Shown piece after piece: positions 34,962-42,215 of a DNA stretch of 64,000 nucleotides (positions are counted from its first letter, which is position 1; every line of letters begins with the position of its first letter). The notes under the pieces are model-generated. The model searched no databases. It worked only from the letters and a program-made list of their open reading frames with translations, and was not told where the DNA came from. The stretch covers positions 5,939,145 through 6,003,144 of the forward strand of contig NZ_CP113116.1 in NCBI RefSeq assembly GCF_026625985.1. The letters run 5' to 3'. Made by a program: the position numbers and the translations under genes. The stretch comes from Mycobacterium sp. Aquia_213. GTDB lineage: Bacteria > Actinomycetota > Actinomycetes > Mycobacteriales > Mycobacteriaceae.

Positions 34962-35746
34962 CGATCCCCCTCGCCGCCGCCCTGATCGGTACGGTCGTGA
35001 CTCGTCGACCCCACCGCGTCGGTGAACGCACGAACGCGGGGGAGTACCCCGGCCGGAATCACCCCGCGATTGCGGATATCCCACATCTCGTCACTGCTCA
35101 CACCGAGCAGCGCCGCGATGATCGCGCCCGGCAGCGGCGACTGCGCACAGGCCCGGTCGAACCGCGCGCTCAGACTGGTCGGCATTCGCTTCAGCAGCGC
35201 GCTGCGCGTTTCCTCGAGGGCCTGCAGATGTTGCATCAGCCGGTCGGTCGAGTCGGCGCCGGCGTTCACAGCCACCCGCCATGAGCTGGCGGCGAGCATC
35301 TCGGCCTTCACGCACTGCGCGATCACAGAGAGAATATACGTCTCATATTCGTTTGATGTCGTCGCCGGCAATCGATCGATCACGGATTTGAGCGCATCGA
35401 GCTGCGCTTCGGCATATCCCTCCAGCACTTCGGTGTCGCTGTGACGGTCGACGACCACCGCCCCGGCCCGGGGCGGCGACATCGTTTCGGGGGGTTGCGC
35501 GGCGATCAATCGCGCCAGCTCGGCATCCGGATCGGCGGCCACCAACAAGCGCGAATACGTGCCGGGCGGCAGGCCCAAGCCGTTTTCGACCTTCTGAACG
35601 GTACTTTTGTGGGCCTTGCGGGCGCCGCGCTCCAGATAGCTCAATCCCATGATGCTGACGCCGGTCGCGGCCGCCAGCTCCGCTAGGGACCAGTCGCGCG
35701 ACTCCCGCAATGCACGGATGGCCGCACCTGCCGATTCACGGCTCAC
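34958..35746 (-). CDS. XRE-family transcriptional regulator, Rv0023-like
   Basis: A 262-residue regulator. The N-terminal Cro/XRE helix-turn-helix (AIRALRESRDWSLAELAAAT, then GVSIMGLSYLERGAR and KVENGLGLPPGTYSRLL) is followed by a long helical domain of unknown function. It starts at GTG 35746 and heads the minus-strand run of ESX-associated genes, overlapping the NlpC/P60 gene by 4 bases. It is divergent from whiB5, with two long direct repeats between them. It probably controls itself and the genes on one or both sides. M. tuberculosis Rv0023 is the counterpart. Confidence 0.85.
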   Translation of the reverse strand: MSRESAGAAIRALRESRDWSLAELAAATGVSIMGLSYLERGARKAHKSTVQKVENGLGLPPGTYSRLLVAADPDAELARLIAAQPPETMSPPRAGAVVVDRHSDTEVLEGYAEAQLDALKSVIDRLPATTSNEYETYILSVIAQCVKAEMLAASSWRVAVNAGADSTDRLMQHLQALEETRSALLKRMPTSLSARFDRACAQSPLPGAIIAALLGVSSDEMWDIRNRGVIPAGVLPRVRAFTDAVGSTSHDRTDQGGGEGDR

Positions 35747-35802
35747 CCGCTGGCTCCGGCCATAGGCCGGATATTACACAGCTAGGCCCCTATCGCTATG
35801 TA

Positions 35803-35869
35803 TATACGTTATCGTCACGTTTCTCTTGCGCGTACCGAGTGGTTGTGTATACGCTTTCGTCTACGTTTC
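35803..35869. promoter_or_regulatory. Two direct repeats between XRE gene and whiB5
   Basis: TATACGTTATCGTC-ACGTTTC (35803-35823) and TATACGCTTTCGTCTACGTTTC (35848-35869) match at nearly all positions with 45 bases between their starts, about four helical turns. Both lie upstream of whiB5 and of the XRE start. Candidate operators or paired promoters; the binding protein is not shown by the sequence. Confidence 0.55.
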
Positions 35870-35890
35870 ATCTCAGACAAGGAGGCCGAC

Positions 35891-36307
35891 ATGGGACACC
35901 CCTGCGCAACCGATCCGGAACTGTGGTTCGGCTACCCCGATGACGACAGCGGTGACGGCGCGGCCAAGGCGCGTGCGTACGAGCGGTCCGCCACCGAGGC
36001 ACGCATCCAATGCCTGCGTCGCTGCCCGTTGGCACAGCAGCGGCGGTGCGCTCAGTACGCCATCGCACATCGGGAGGAGTACGGCGTGTGGGCCGGCGTG
36101 AAACTTCCCGGCGGCCAGTACCGCAAGCGCGACCAGCTGGCTCGCGCCCACGACGTCCTGCGCCGCATCGCCGCCGGCGAGATCAATTCCCGGCAGCTGC
36201 CCGAGAACGCGGCGTTGTTGGCGCGCAGCGAGCACGAGACCATCCCGATGCCCGCCGTGGTGCTGCACCTCCCGATCGCACAGGTTGGTCCGCGTTCAGC
36301 CGCCTGA
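35891..36307 (+). CDS. whiB5: WhiB-family iron-sulfur regulator WhiB5
   Basis: A 138-residue protein with the four WhiB cysteines in HPCATDPELWF, CLRRCPLAQQRRC and the turn GVWAGVKLPGGQYR, where the G-V/I-W-G/A-G motif is conserved. The C-terminus is longer than in WhiB1. A strong ribosome binding site (AAGGAGG) supports ATG 35891. The position matches M. tuberculosis whiB5 (Rv0022c). Published work there links WhiB5 to expression of the type VII systems ESX-2 and ESX-4, which is notable next to an ESX-related locus. Confidence 0.88.
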   Translation: MGHPCATDPELWFGYPDDDSGDGAAKARAYERSATEARIQCLRRCPLAQQRRCAQYAIAHREEYGVWAGVKLPGGQYRKRDQLARAHDVLRRIAAGEINSRQLPENAALLARSEHETIPMPAVVLHLPIAQVGPRSAA

Positions 36308-36390
36308 CCGATGCGTGAACGTTTGTTCACCCAGTCGACCGGGTAGTCGAAGGCGACGGAACACCAGACCGTCGACCCAGAGGTGCATCC

Positions 36391-37773
36391 ATGACGTTCG
36401 ACCTGACCCCGACGGCGGCGCAGCACGACCTCGCCCGGCGCGCGCACGAATTCTCCGAGTCCGTTATTCGTCCGGTCGCGCTCGAGTACGACCAGCGCCA
36501 AGAGTTTCCGTGGCCGGTGCTCGAGGAGGCGGCCGAACGCGGCGTCTACAGTCCGTTGTTCTACCGCGATCTGATCGGCGATCCCACCGGTCTGTCGCTG
36601 CCGATGTTCATGGAGGAGTTGTTCTGGGGCTGTGCCGGAATCGGTTTGGCGATTGTGATGCCGGCGCTGGCGCTTTCGGCGATCGGTCAGGCCGCATCCC
36701 CCGAGCAGATGCTGCAGTGGGCGCCCGAATGTTTCGGCACCCCAGGCGATCTCAAACTCGCCGCGTTGGCGATTTCCGAGCCCGAGGGTGGCAGCGACGT
36801 ACGCAATCTGCGGACCCGGGCGCGCCGCGACGGTGACGACTGGATCATCGACGGCCACAAGATGTGGATCGGCAACGGCGGTATCGCCAACGTGCACGTG
36901 GTCAACGCCGTGGTAGACGAAGAGCTCGGCCACCGCGGCCAGGCCCTATTCGTGGTGCCGGGCGGCAGCCCGGGACTGGAATTGGTGCGCAAGCTTGACA
37001 AGCTGGGCTGCCGCGCATCGCACACCGCGGAGTTGCGGTTCAACGGCGTACGTGTTCCGGGCGCCAATTTGCTTGGGGGAGAAGACAAGCTCGAACACAA
37101 GCTGGCCAAGGCCCGCGAAGTCGTCGAGGGCGGCCAGCGCTCCGGCTCGGCGACGCTGGGCACCTTCGAGCAGACCCGCCCGATGGTCGCCGCCCAGGCG
37201 ATCGGGATCGCGCGGGCCGCGTTGGAGTATGCGACGGCATACGCCACCGAGCGCGAAGCGTTCGGCGGTCCGATCATCGACAACCAGGGCATCGCGTTTC
37301 CGTTGGCCGATCTGGCAACACAAATCGACGCCGCCCGGCTGTTGACCTGGCGGGCCTCCTGGATGGCCGCCAACGAAGTCCCGTTCGAGCGAGGCGAGGG
37401 GTCGATGGCCAAGCTCGCCGCCAGCGAGGTCGCTATCAAGGCCACCGAACGCGCGATCCAGACCATGGGCGGCTGGGGCTACATCACCGACCACCCCGTC
37501 GAGAAGTGGTATCGAGATGCCAAGCTGTACACCATCTTTGAAGGCACCAGCGAGATCCAACGGATGGTCATCTCGAATGCCTTGGGCGCCGCGGTGGGCA
37601 CGCCGCCGCTGCACGTCGTGCTCGAACCGTCCGGCGGCCCGCTGAACCGGATCTTCGGCCGCGGCACCCCGCTGCGGTCCCGGGCCGCCGACGCCGCGCT
37701 GTCGGTGAAGGATCAAATCCCGGAACCGATCATGCGAGTGGCCATGCAGGTGCTGCGGCCACCGGGCAGGTAG
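36391..37773 (+). CDS. Acyl-CoA dehydrogenase
   Basis: A 460-residue flavoprotein with the family's FAD/substrate segments (LAISEPEGGSDVRNLRTRAR, MWIGNGGIANVHV), the GWGYITDHPVEKWYRDAK helix, and IFEGTSEIQRMV with the catalytic Glu position. The N-terminus is typical (MTFDLTPTAAQHDLARRAHE). It oxidises an acyl-CoA to the enoyl-CoA in fatty acid or related catabolism; chain length is not evident. It is longer than usual by a C-terminal tail of about 60 residues. I do not recall it at this place in M. tuberculosis. Confidence 0.9.
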   Translation: MTFDLTPTAAQHDLARRAHEFSESVIRPVALEYDQRQEFPWPVLEEAAERGVYSPLFYRDLIGDPTGLSLPMFMEELFWGCAGIGLAIVMPALALSAIGQAASPEQMLQWAPECFGTPGDLKLAALAISEPEGGSDVRNLRTRARRDGDDWIIDGHKMWIGNGGIANVHVVNAVVDEELGHRGQALFVVPGGSPGLELVRKLDKLGCRASHTAELRFNGVRVPGANLLGGEDKLEHKLAKAREVVEGGQRSGSATLGTFEQTRPMVAAQAIGIARAALEYATAYATEREAFGGPIIDNQGIAFPLADLATQIDAARLLTWRASWMAANEVPFERGEGSMAKLAASEVAIKATERAIQTMGGWGYITDHPVEKWYRDAKLYTIFEGTSEIQRMVISNALGAAVGTPPLHVVLEPSGGPLNRIFGRGTPLRSRAADAALSVKDQIPEPIMRVAMQVLRPPGR

Positions 37774-37820
37774 GCCCCGAGGTACGGTCGCCGTATCACG
37801 CCCGCAACGAAGGGTGCACG

Positions 37821-38801
37821 GTGAGCAATCTCGAGACCGCGCCGGCCGAAGTCGCCTGCAGCGCTTCGCGGATTGCGGGGACCGAGGTGCTGCACCCGCG
37901 CGAGGTTCCGTTGGGCGGCCCACGTGCCATCCGGGTGCAACGCACCCTGCCGCAACGGCGGCGCTCGCTGATCGGAGCGTGGTGCTTTGTCGACCATTAC
38001 GGCCCCGTCAAAGCGCGCATGGATGTTCCCCCACACCCGCATACGGGACTACAGACGGTGAGCTGGCTGTTCAGTGGAGAAGTGGAACACCGCGACAGCG
38101 CAGGAGTGCACGCCATGGTCCGGCCCGGCGAATTGAATCTGATGACCGCGGGCGCGGGCATTTGTCATTCCGAGGTATCGGTCGATTCGGACGCCGTCTT
38201 GCACGGAGTGCAGCTGTGGGTCGCCCTGCCCGATTCCGATCGCGGTACCGGGCGCGGCTTCGCTCACTATGTGCCCGACCCCATCTCGCTTCCCGGGGCG
38301 GTGGCGCGGGTGTTTTTGGGCGAGCTGGCCGGCAGCCGCTCTCCGGTGCATACGTTCACCCCGCTGCTCGGCGCCCAGATCGATCTCGCCGCGAACGCTG
38401 AGCTGCAACTCGATGTCGACCCGGCATTCGAGCACGGTGTGCTCTGCGATGCGGGCACCGTGGCGATGAACGGAACAAGCCTGGCGGTCGCCGAACTCGG
38501 CTATCGGGGACCCGGCAGCGCCGCAGTCGAGCTGCGCAATGTTGGAGGGCGACCGGCGCGGGTAGTGCTGCTGGGTGGCGCCCCGTTCACCGAAGAACTG
38601 CTGATGTGGTGGAACTTCGTCGGGCGCAGCCATGACGAAATCGTCGGCTATCGCCAGCTATGGGAAGACGCCGACGCGCGCTTCGGCGCCGTCGAGGGCT
38701 ACCGGGGCTCAGTCACCCGGCTGCCCGCCCCGCCGCTGCCGACCGCCCGGCTGCGGCCACGATCAGTCCCGCGCGCACCAAATGGAAAGGACACCGCATG
38801 A
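37821..38801 (+). CDS. Pirin-family cupin protein
   Basis: A 326-residue bicupin. The N-terminal cupin has the pirin metal motif PPHPHTGLQTVSWLF followed by GEVEHRDSAG, and MTAGAGICHSEVS provides the later His. The C-terminal half is a second, metal-free cupin ending with GGAPFTEELLMWWNFVGRS, a common pirin ending. Bacterial pirins can act as quercetinase-like dioxygenases or as regulators of metabolic enzymes. Starts at GTG 37821; overlaps the GNAT gene by 4 bases. Confidence 0.85.
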   Translation: MSNLETAPAEVACSASRIAGTEVLHPREVPLGGPRAIRVQRTLPQRRRSLIGAWCFVDHYGPVKARMDVPPHPHTGLQTVSWLFSGEVEHRDSAGVHAMVRPGELNLMTAGAGICHSEVSVDSDAVLHGVQLWVALPDSDRGTGRGFAHYVPDPISLPGAVARVFLGELAGSRSPVHTFTPLLGAQIDLAANAELQLDVDPAFEHGVLCDAGTVAMNGTSLAVAELGYRGPGSAAVELRNVGGRPARVVLLGGAPFTEELLMWWNFVGRSHDEIVGYRQLWEDADARFGAVEGYRGSVTRLPAPPLPTARLRPRSVPRAPNGKDTA

Positions 38802-39139
38802 CAACCGACAAGACGGGTGCAGAAACCACCGTCACCGAGGGGCATCAGACGTACACCATCGCCGTCGAGGGCAAGACCGCCGGCCACGCCGACTATGCCG
38901 ACCGCGGCGACCAGCGGGTTTTCTACCACACCGTGGTCGATCCCGAATTCGGCGGACGCGGCCTGGCAACCATCCTCCTCGAGGAGGCGCTGAACGCTGC
39001 GCGCGACGCGGGCAAGCGCATCGTGCCGGTGTGCTCGATGGTCGAGACGGTGCTCAAGAAGCATCCCGAATTCGACGAGCTCACCGACCCCGTCACCGCC
39101 GAGGTCAGGGGCTGGGCGTTGACCCGGCCCAGCGGCTAA
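38798..39139 (+). CDS. GNAT-family N-acetyltransferase-like protein
   Basis: A 113-residue single-domain protein of the YjdJ-type GNAT group. The acetyl-CoA loop is visible as VVDPEFGGRGLATILLEEAL (the Q/R-x-x-G-x-G/A pattern), with the substrate strand QRVFYHTVV before it and PVCSMVETVLKKHPEF after it. The ATG overlaps the pirin stop (ATGA). The acceptor is unknown. Confidence 0.8.
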   Translation: MTTDKTGAETTVTEGHQTYTIAVEGKTAGHADYADRGDQRVFYHTVVDPEFGGRGLATILLEEALNAARDAGKRIVPVCSMVETVLKKHPEFDELTDPVTAEVRGWALTRPSG

Positions 39140-39485
39140 CCGGGCGTCCGGGCGGTAGCGACTTCCCGCGGCTTTACTGCGACGAATAACCAACGTTGGG
39201 CGGCCTCATCGGGCGGCTAAACCTCGCTCGGAGCGCCAGCTTGTGCGTTCACCGGGTATCGCCTGGTCACATCAATTACCGTGTTCTAGCAGGGTAGCTG
39301 GGCAAAACGGGTATTCCGGCACGCGGCATCGGGGCCGTACGCCGGAGCCGTGGGGCCTCCCAGCTAGTTCACAGGTCTCCGTGAGCAAAATGGTTGACGC
39401 AGGCGGTCAGCCCCGACGATGGCATCGTGTTCGTTTGCCGTTCACCTAAGCCACCGGCGCTGGGCCTGCTCGATCGGAGGGAAAC
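39140..39485. other. Intergenic region, 346 bases, no gene seen
   Basis: No convincing reading frame on either strand. It must contain the promoter of the PPE gene: a TTGACG hexamer lies at 39394-39399 but no matching -10 is obvious. A ribosome binding site (GGAGGG) sits just before GTG 39486. No repeat or element remnant recognised. Confidence 0.5.
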
Positions 39486-40853
39486 GTGGATTACGCACTT
39501 CTGCCGCCGGAGGTCAACTCCGCGCGCATCTATGCCGGACCTGGCTCCGGACCGATGCTGGCAGCTGCGTCCGCGTGGCAGACGCTTGCCGCCGAGTTGT
39601 ACTCGACAGCAAGTTCGTATCAGGCAGCAATCACCGAGCTGACCGCCGGACCTTGGCTGGGTCCGGCAGCGGCGGCAATGACCGCGGCCGCCGCCCCGTA
39701 TGTGAGCTGGATGCGGACCGCCGCCGAGCAGGCTGAGCAGGCGGGCAATCGGGCCATCGCGGCGGCCGCCGCCTATGAAGCAGCCTTCGCGGAGACGGTG
39801 CCGCCGCCGGTGGTCGCGGCCAACCGCAGCCTGCTGGCCGCCCTGGTCGCCACGAACTTCTTAGGGCAGAACACCACGGCGATCGCCACCACCGAGGCAC
39901 AGTACGGCGAGATGTGGGCTCAGGACACCGGCGCAATGCAGAGTTATGCGAGCGAGTCGGCGTCGGCCACGACACTGACCCCGTTCGACTCGCCGTCGCC
40001 GAGCACCAGCACGGACGGGCCGACGGACCAAGCCGCCGCGGTCGCTCAGGCCACCGGCAGCACCGCCGGCGATGCGCAGGGCGCCGTCTCGTCGGCTCAG
40101 CAGGCCTTCTCCGCGGTCCCCAACGCACTGATCAACCTCGCGAGCCCGCAAGACGCCTTCGGGTTTGGGGGACGGGACCTGCTGGGCCTGCTCGCGGACC
40201 TGAGCGCGGTTTTTCTCGATCCCGAAATTGGGGCAGCGGGACTTGCGGCCGACACGTCACTGGGGACTACGGCCCTCCCCTACGACGTCGGCGGTTACTG
40301 GACCGGTGTCCATACCGATGACATCGTCAGCGGCTGGGCAGGTGTACAACCTTGGCCGGGTAACGCAGCGACACCGCCGACGTCATTTCCGGTGATCAAC
40401 GAGCCTGCCTCGACGGTTTCCGGACAGTTCCGCCACGCACCATCGGTCGGACGGTTGTCGGTGCCGCCGGCATGGGTGGCCGCGGCCCCCGAGTTGCGCG
40501 CGATGACGGCGGCGCTACCTGCCGCGACCGTCGGCGCCGCCGCCCAAGCCACCGGCTCGAGCGCGGGCAGCCTGTTCAGCCAGATGGCCCTGGCGAGCAT
40601 GGCCGGACGCGCGATGGCCGGCACCACCGGCGGGGGTGGCGCAAGACTCCAGGAGCGGATCGGGCTGCCCGGGCCTAAGCCGAAGGGCGCACCGCCGCCC
40701 GAGCCGGCCGAAGTGCAACAAGCCCCAATGGGTGGCCCGATCACCAGCATCGCCGCCGAACTGCGCGAGCTGGCCTCGCTGCGTGACGCGGGCATCCTTA
40801 CTCAAGACGAATTCGTCGAGCAGAAGCAGCGGCTGCTGCCGCGTGATCCGTAG
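39486..40853 (+). CDS. PPE-SVP family protein with C-terminal SHOCT-like segment
   Basis: A 455-residue PPE protein. The domain at 1-175 has LLPPEVNSARIYAGPG near the start, the WxG turn as GPWLGPAAA and the helix ATNFLGQNTTAIATTEAQYG. The SVP motif is GRLSVPPAW near residue 322. The last 33 residues (AAELRELASLRDAGILTQDE, then FVEQKQRLL) are a SHOCT-type helix pair, unusual for a PPE. PPE-SVP proteins are normally ESX-5 substrates paired with a PE, but no PE gene is adjacent. Start GTG 39486. Confidence 0.85.
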   Translation: MDYALLPPEVNSARIYAGPGSGPMLAAASAWQTLAAELYSTASSYQAAITELTAGPWLGPAAAAMTAAAAPYVSWMRTAAEQAEQAGNRAIAAAAAYEAAFAETVPPPVVAANRSLLAALVATNFLGQNTTAIATTEAQYGEMWAQDTGAMQSYASESASATTLTPFDSPSPSTSTDGPTDQAAAVAQATGSTAGDAQGAVSSAQQAFSAVPNALINLASPQDAFGFGGRDLLGLLADLSAVFLDPEIGAAGLAADTSLGTTALPYDVGGYWTGVHTDDIVSGWAGVQPWPGNAATPPTSFPVINEPASTVSGQFRHAPSVGRLSVPPAWVAAAPELRAMTAALPAATVGAAAQATGSSAGSLFSQMALASMAGRAMAGTTGGGGARLQERIGLPGPKPKGAPPPEPAEVQQAPMGGPITSIAAELRELASLRDAGILTQDEFVEQKQRLLPRDP

Positions 40854-40866
40854 AACTCCGCCGGGC

Positions 40867-41766
40867 TCAGCCCAAGTGCGCGCTGGCGTCGTGTAATTCT
40901 GTGCGGCGCAACGCCATTGGAGTGACCGCGAGGACGTCGCCGCCTTCGACCACCGCCCGGGTGATCGGCGTGAGCGCCTGGAACAGCGCCTCCACCTCGT
41001 CGTCACTGAGGGCATCGAGTGCCGACAGGCCGAGGGCGTCGGTGCTCGATTCGACGTGGTCCTTGAGCTCGGCGCCGGCCGCGGTGAGCGTGCCGTCGTC
41101 GTTAAGCAGTCCACGCTCGGCCAGGCGCTGTTCGTGGTGACGCCATTCGGTGTCGTCGTAGTCGCGGGTGCGAGCGATGTAGTCGCGCGGGACGCGGTCC
41201 GCCGCGGCATGCAGCACGTTGCACTGCCGGCCCGAGATGCCGGCGGCGGTCAATACCGCCACGTGGCCGTCGCCGCGCTGCTCACGCAGCAGCGTGGTGG
41301 CATGCCACAGCGCGGCCAGCGGGCTGTCCGGCCACGGCAGCGCAAGGTTGGCGGCGAACAGCGGTCGCCCGTCAACGGGCGCTTGACGCGCTGCCTTTCC
41401 CGCTAATTCTGCTGCGGCACTGACGTTTTCGTCGTCTTGCAAGCCGTAGCGGCGCAGCGCGGCGACCGCTGAGTCCTGCCGGGCGCGCAACGCGGCTTCC
41501 GGACCGGCGATCTGCCATGCCGCCGGCAAGGCCTTGGCGACGCGTTGGGGAGCGAAGTTGTGGAAGATCGCGGTCACCAGCTCCGGTGACGCCGTGCCCA
41601 GCGGGGCGGACCGGGCCGCGAAGTAGCCCATCCAGAAACCCCGGTATCCCAGCTCGTCGAGTGCCGCACGCGCCTCCGGCGCGAAGTATGTCACCGCGTG
41701 CACCGGCTCGAATCGGTCGTAGAACCGTCGCGCCAACTCAGGTTGTCTGCGCACGATTGCAGTCAA
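40867..41766 (-). CDS. SCO6745-family protein
   Basis: A 299-residue protein of the actinobacterial SCO6745/SalK-like family. It begins with helices (QPELARRFYDRFEPVHAVTY, FAPEARAALDELGYRGFWMG), contains FAARSAPLGTASPELVTAIF and has a C-terminal winged-helix-like half (EQRLAERGLLNDDGTLTAAG). The family is common in actinobacteria and has no settled function. It lies downstream of the tRNA-Leu gene on the same strand, beyond a terminator. Confidence 0.75.
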   Translation of the reverse strand: MTAIVRRQPELARRFYDRFEPVHAVTYFAPEARAALDELGYRGFWMGYFAARSAPLGTASPELVTAIFHNFAPQRVAKALPAAWQIAGPEAALRARQDSAVAALRRYGLQDDENVSAAAELAGKAARQAPVDGRPLFAANLALPWPDSPLAALWHATTLLREQRGDGHVAVLTAAGISGRQCNVLHAAADRVPRDYIARTRDYDDTEWRHHEQRLAERGLLNDDGTLTAAGAELKDHVESSTDALGLSALDALSDDEVEALFQALTPITRAVVEGGDVLAVTPMALRRTELHDASAHLG

Positions 41767-41813
41767 TCACCACTGCCGAGCGTGGCCGATCCGGGTCCCG
41801 CGAATCGCATGAG

Positions 41814-41848
41814 AAAGGCCACGACCCCTCGTAGAGTTCGTGGCCTTT
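41814..41848 (-). terminator. Intrinsic terminator after tRNA-Leu
   Basis: AAAGGCCACGA (41814-41824) and TCGTGGCCTTT (41838-41848) form a perfect 11-base stem with a 13-base loop, 26 bases after the tRNA end. The descending arm ends TTT on the minus strand. Confidence 0.75.
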
Positions 41849-41874
41849 GCGCCTGCGGTTTCAGCGAACCGCTG

Positions 41875-41960
41875 TGGTGGGCGAAGGGGGACTTGAACCC
41901 CCACGTCCCGAAGGACACTGGCACCTGAAGCCAGCGCGTCTGCCATTCCGCCACTCGCCC
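41875..41960 (-). tRNA. leuT: tRNA-Leu (anticodon CAG)
   Basis: 86 bases including an encoded CCA. The acceptor GGGCGAG pairs with the TTCGCCC end. The anticodon stem CTGGC/GCCAG encloses TTCAGGT. The long variable arm GTGTCCTTCGGGACG is typical of tRNA-Leu. The T-arm is GGGGGTTCAAGTCCCCC. It reads CUG codons and lies opposite and upstream of fhaA, as in M. tuberculosis. Confidence 0.95.
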
Positions 41961-42215
41961 GGGGAAAACAACCGATGGACCATATCACTGTAGTGGCCAT
42001 TCGCCATAACCGCGCCCGTGCCCGCCCGCGCCCGTGCGGCACCCGACGGTCACCCCTCGGCACCGGCTTGACCTGCATGTATGCGATTCTCACAATTCTC
42101 ACGGTGACGCAGCGTCGCCGTGTCCCGATAACATGCATGGGTGATGCGACACGCGGACAAGTCGTTTGCCTTGCGCCGGCGATTTACCGCGACAAGTGCG
42201 GGCGAGCGCTGAAGC

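Noticed and set aside
24180..35700. Hidden WXG100 (EsxA/EsxB) gene pair in the ESX-related locus
   Set aside because: I looked for about 100-residue frames with a central WxG and found none; the closest small helical protein (31913-32230) is EspC-like without WxG.
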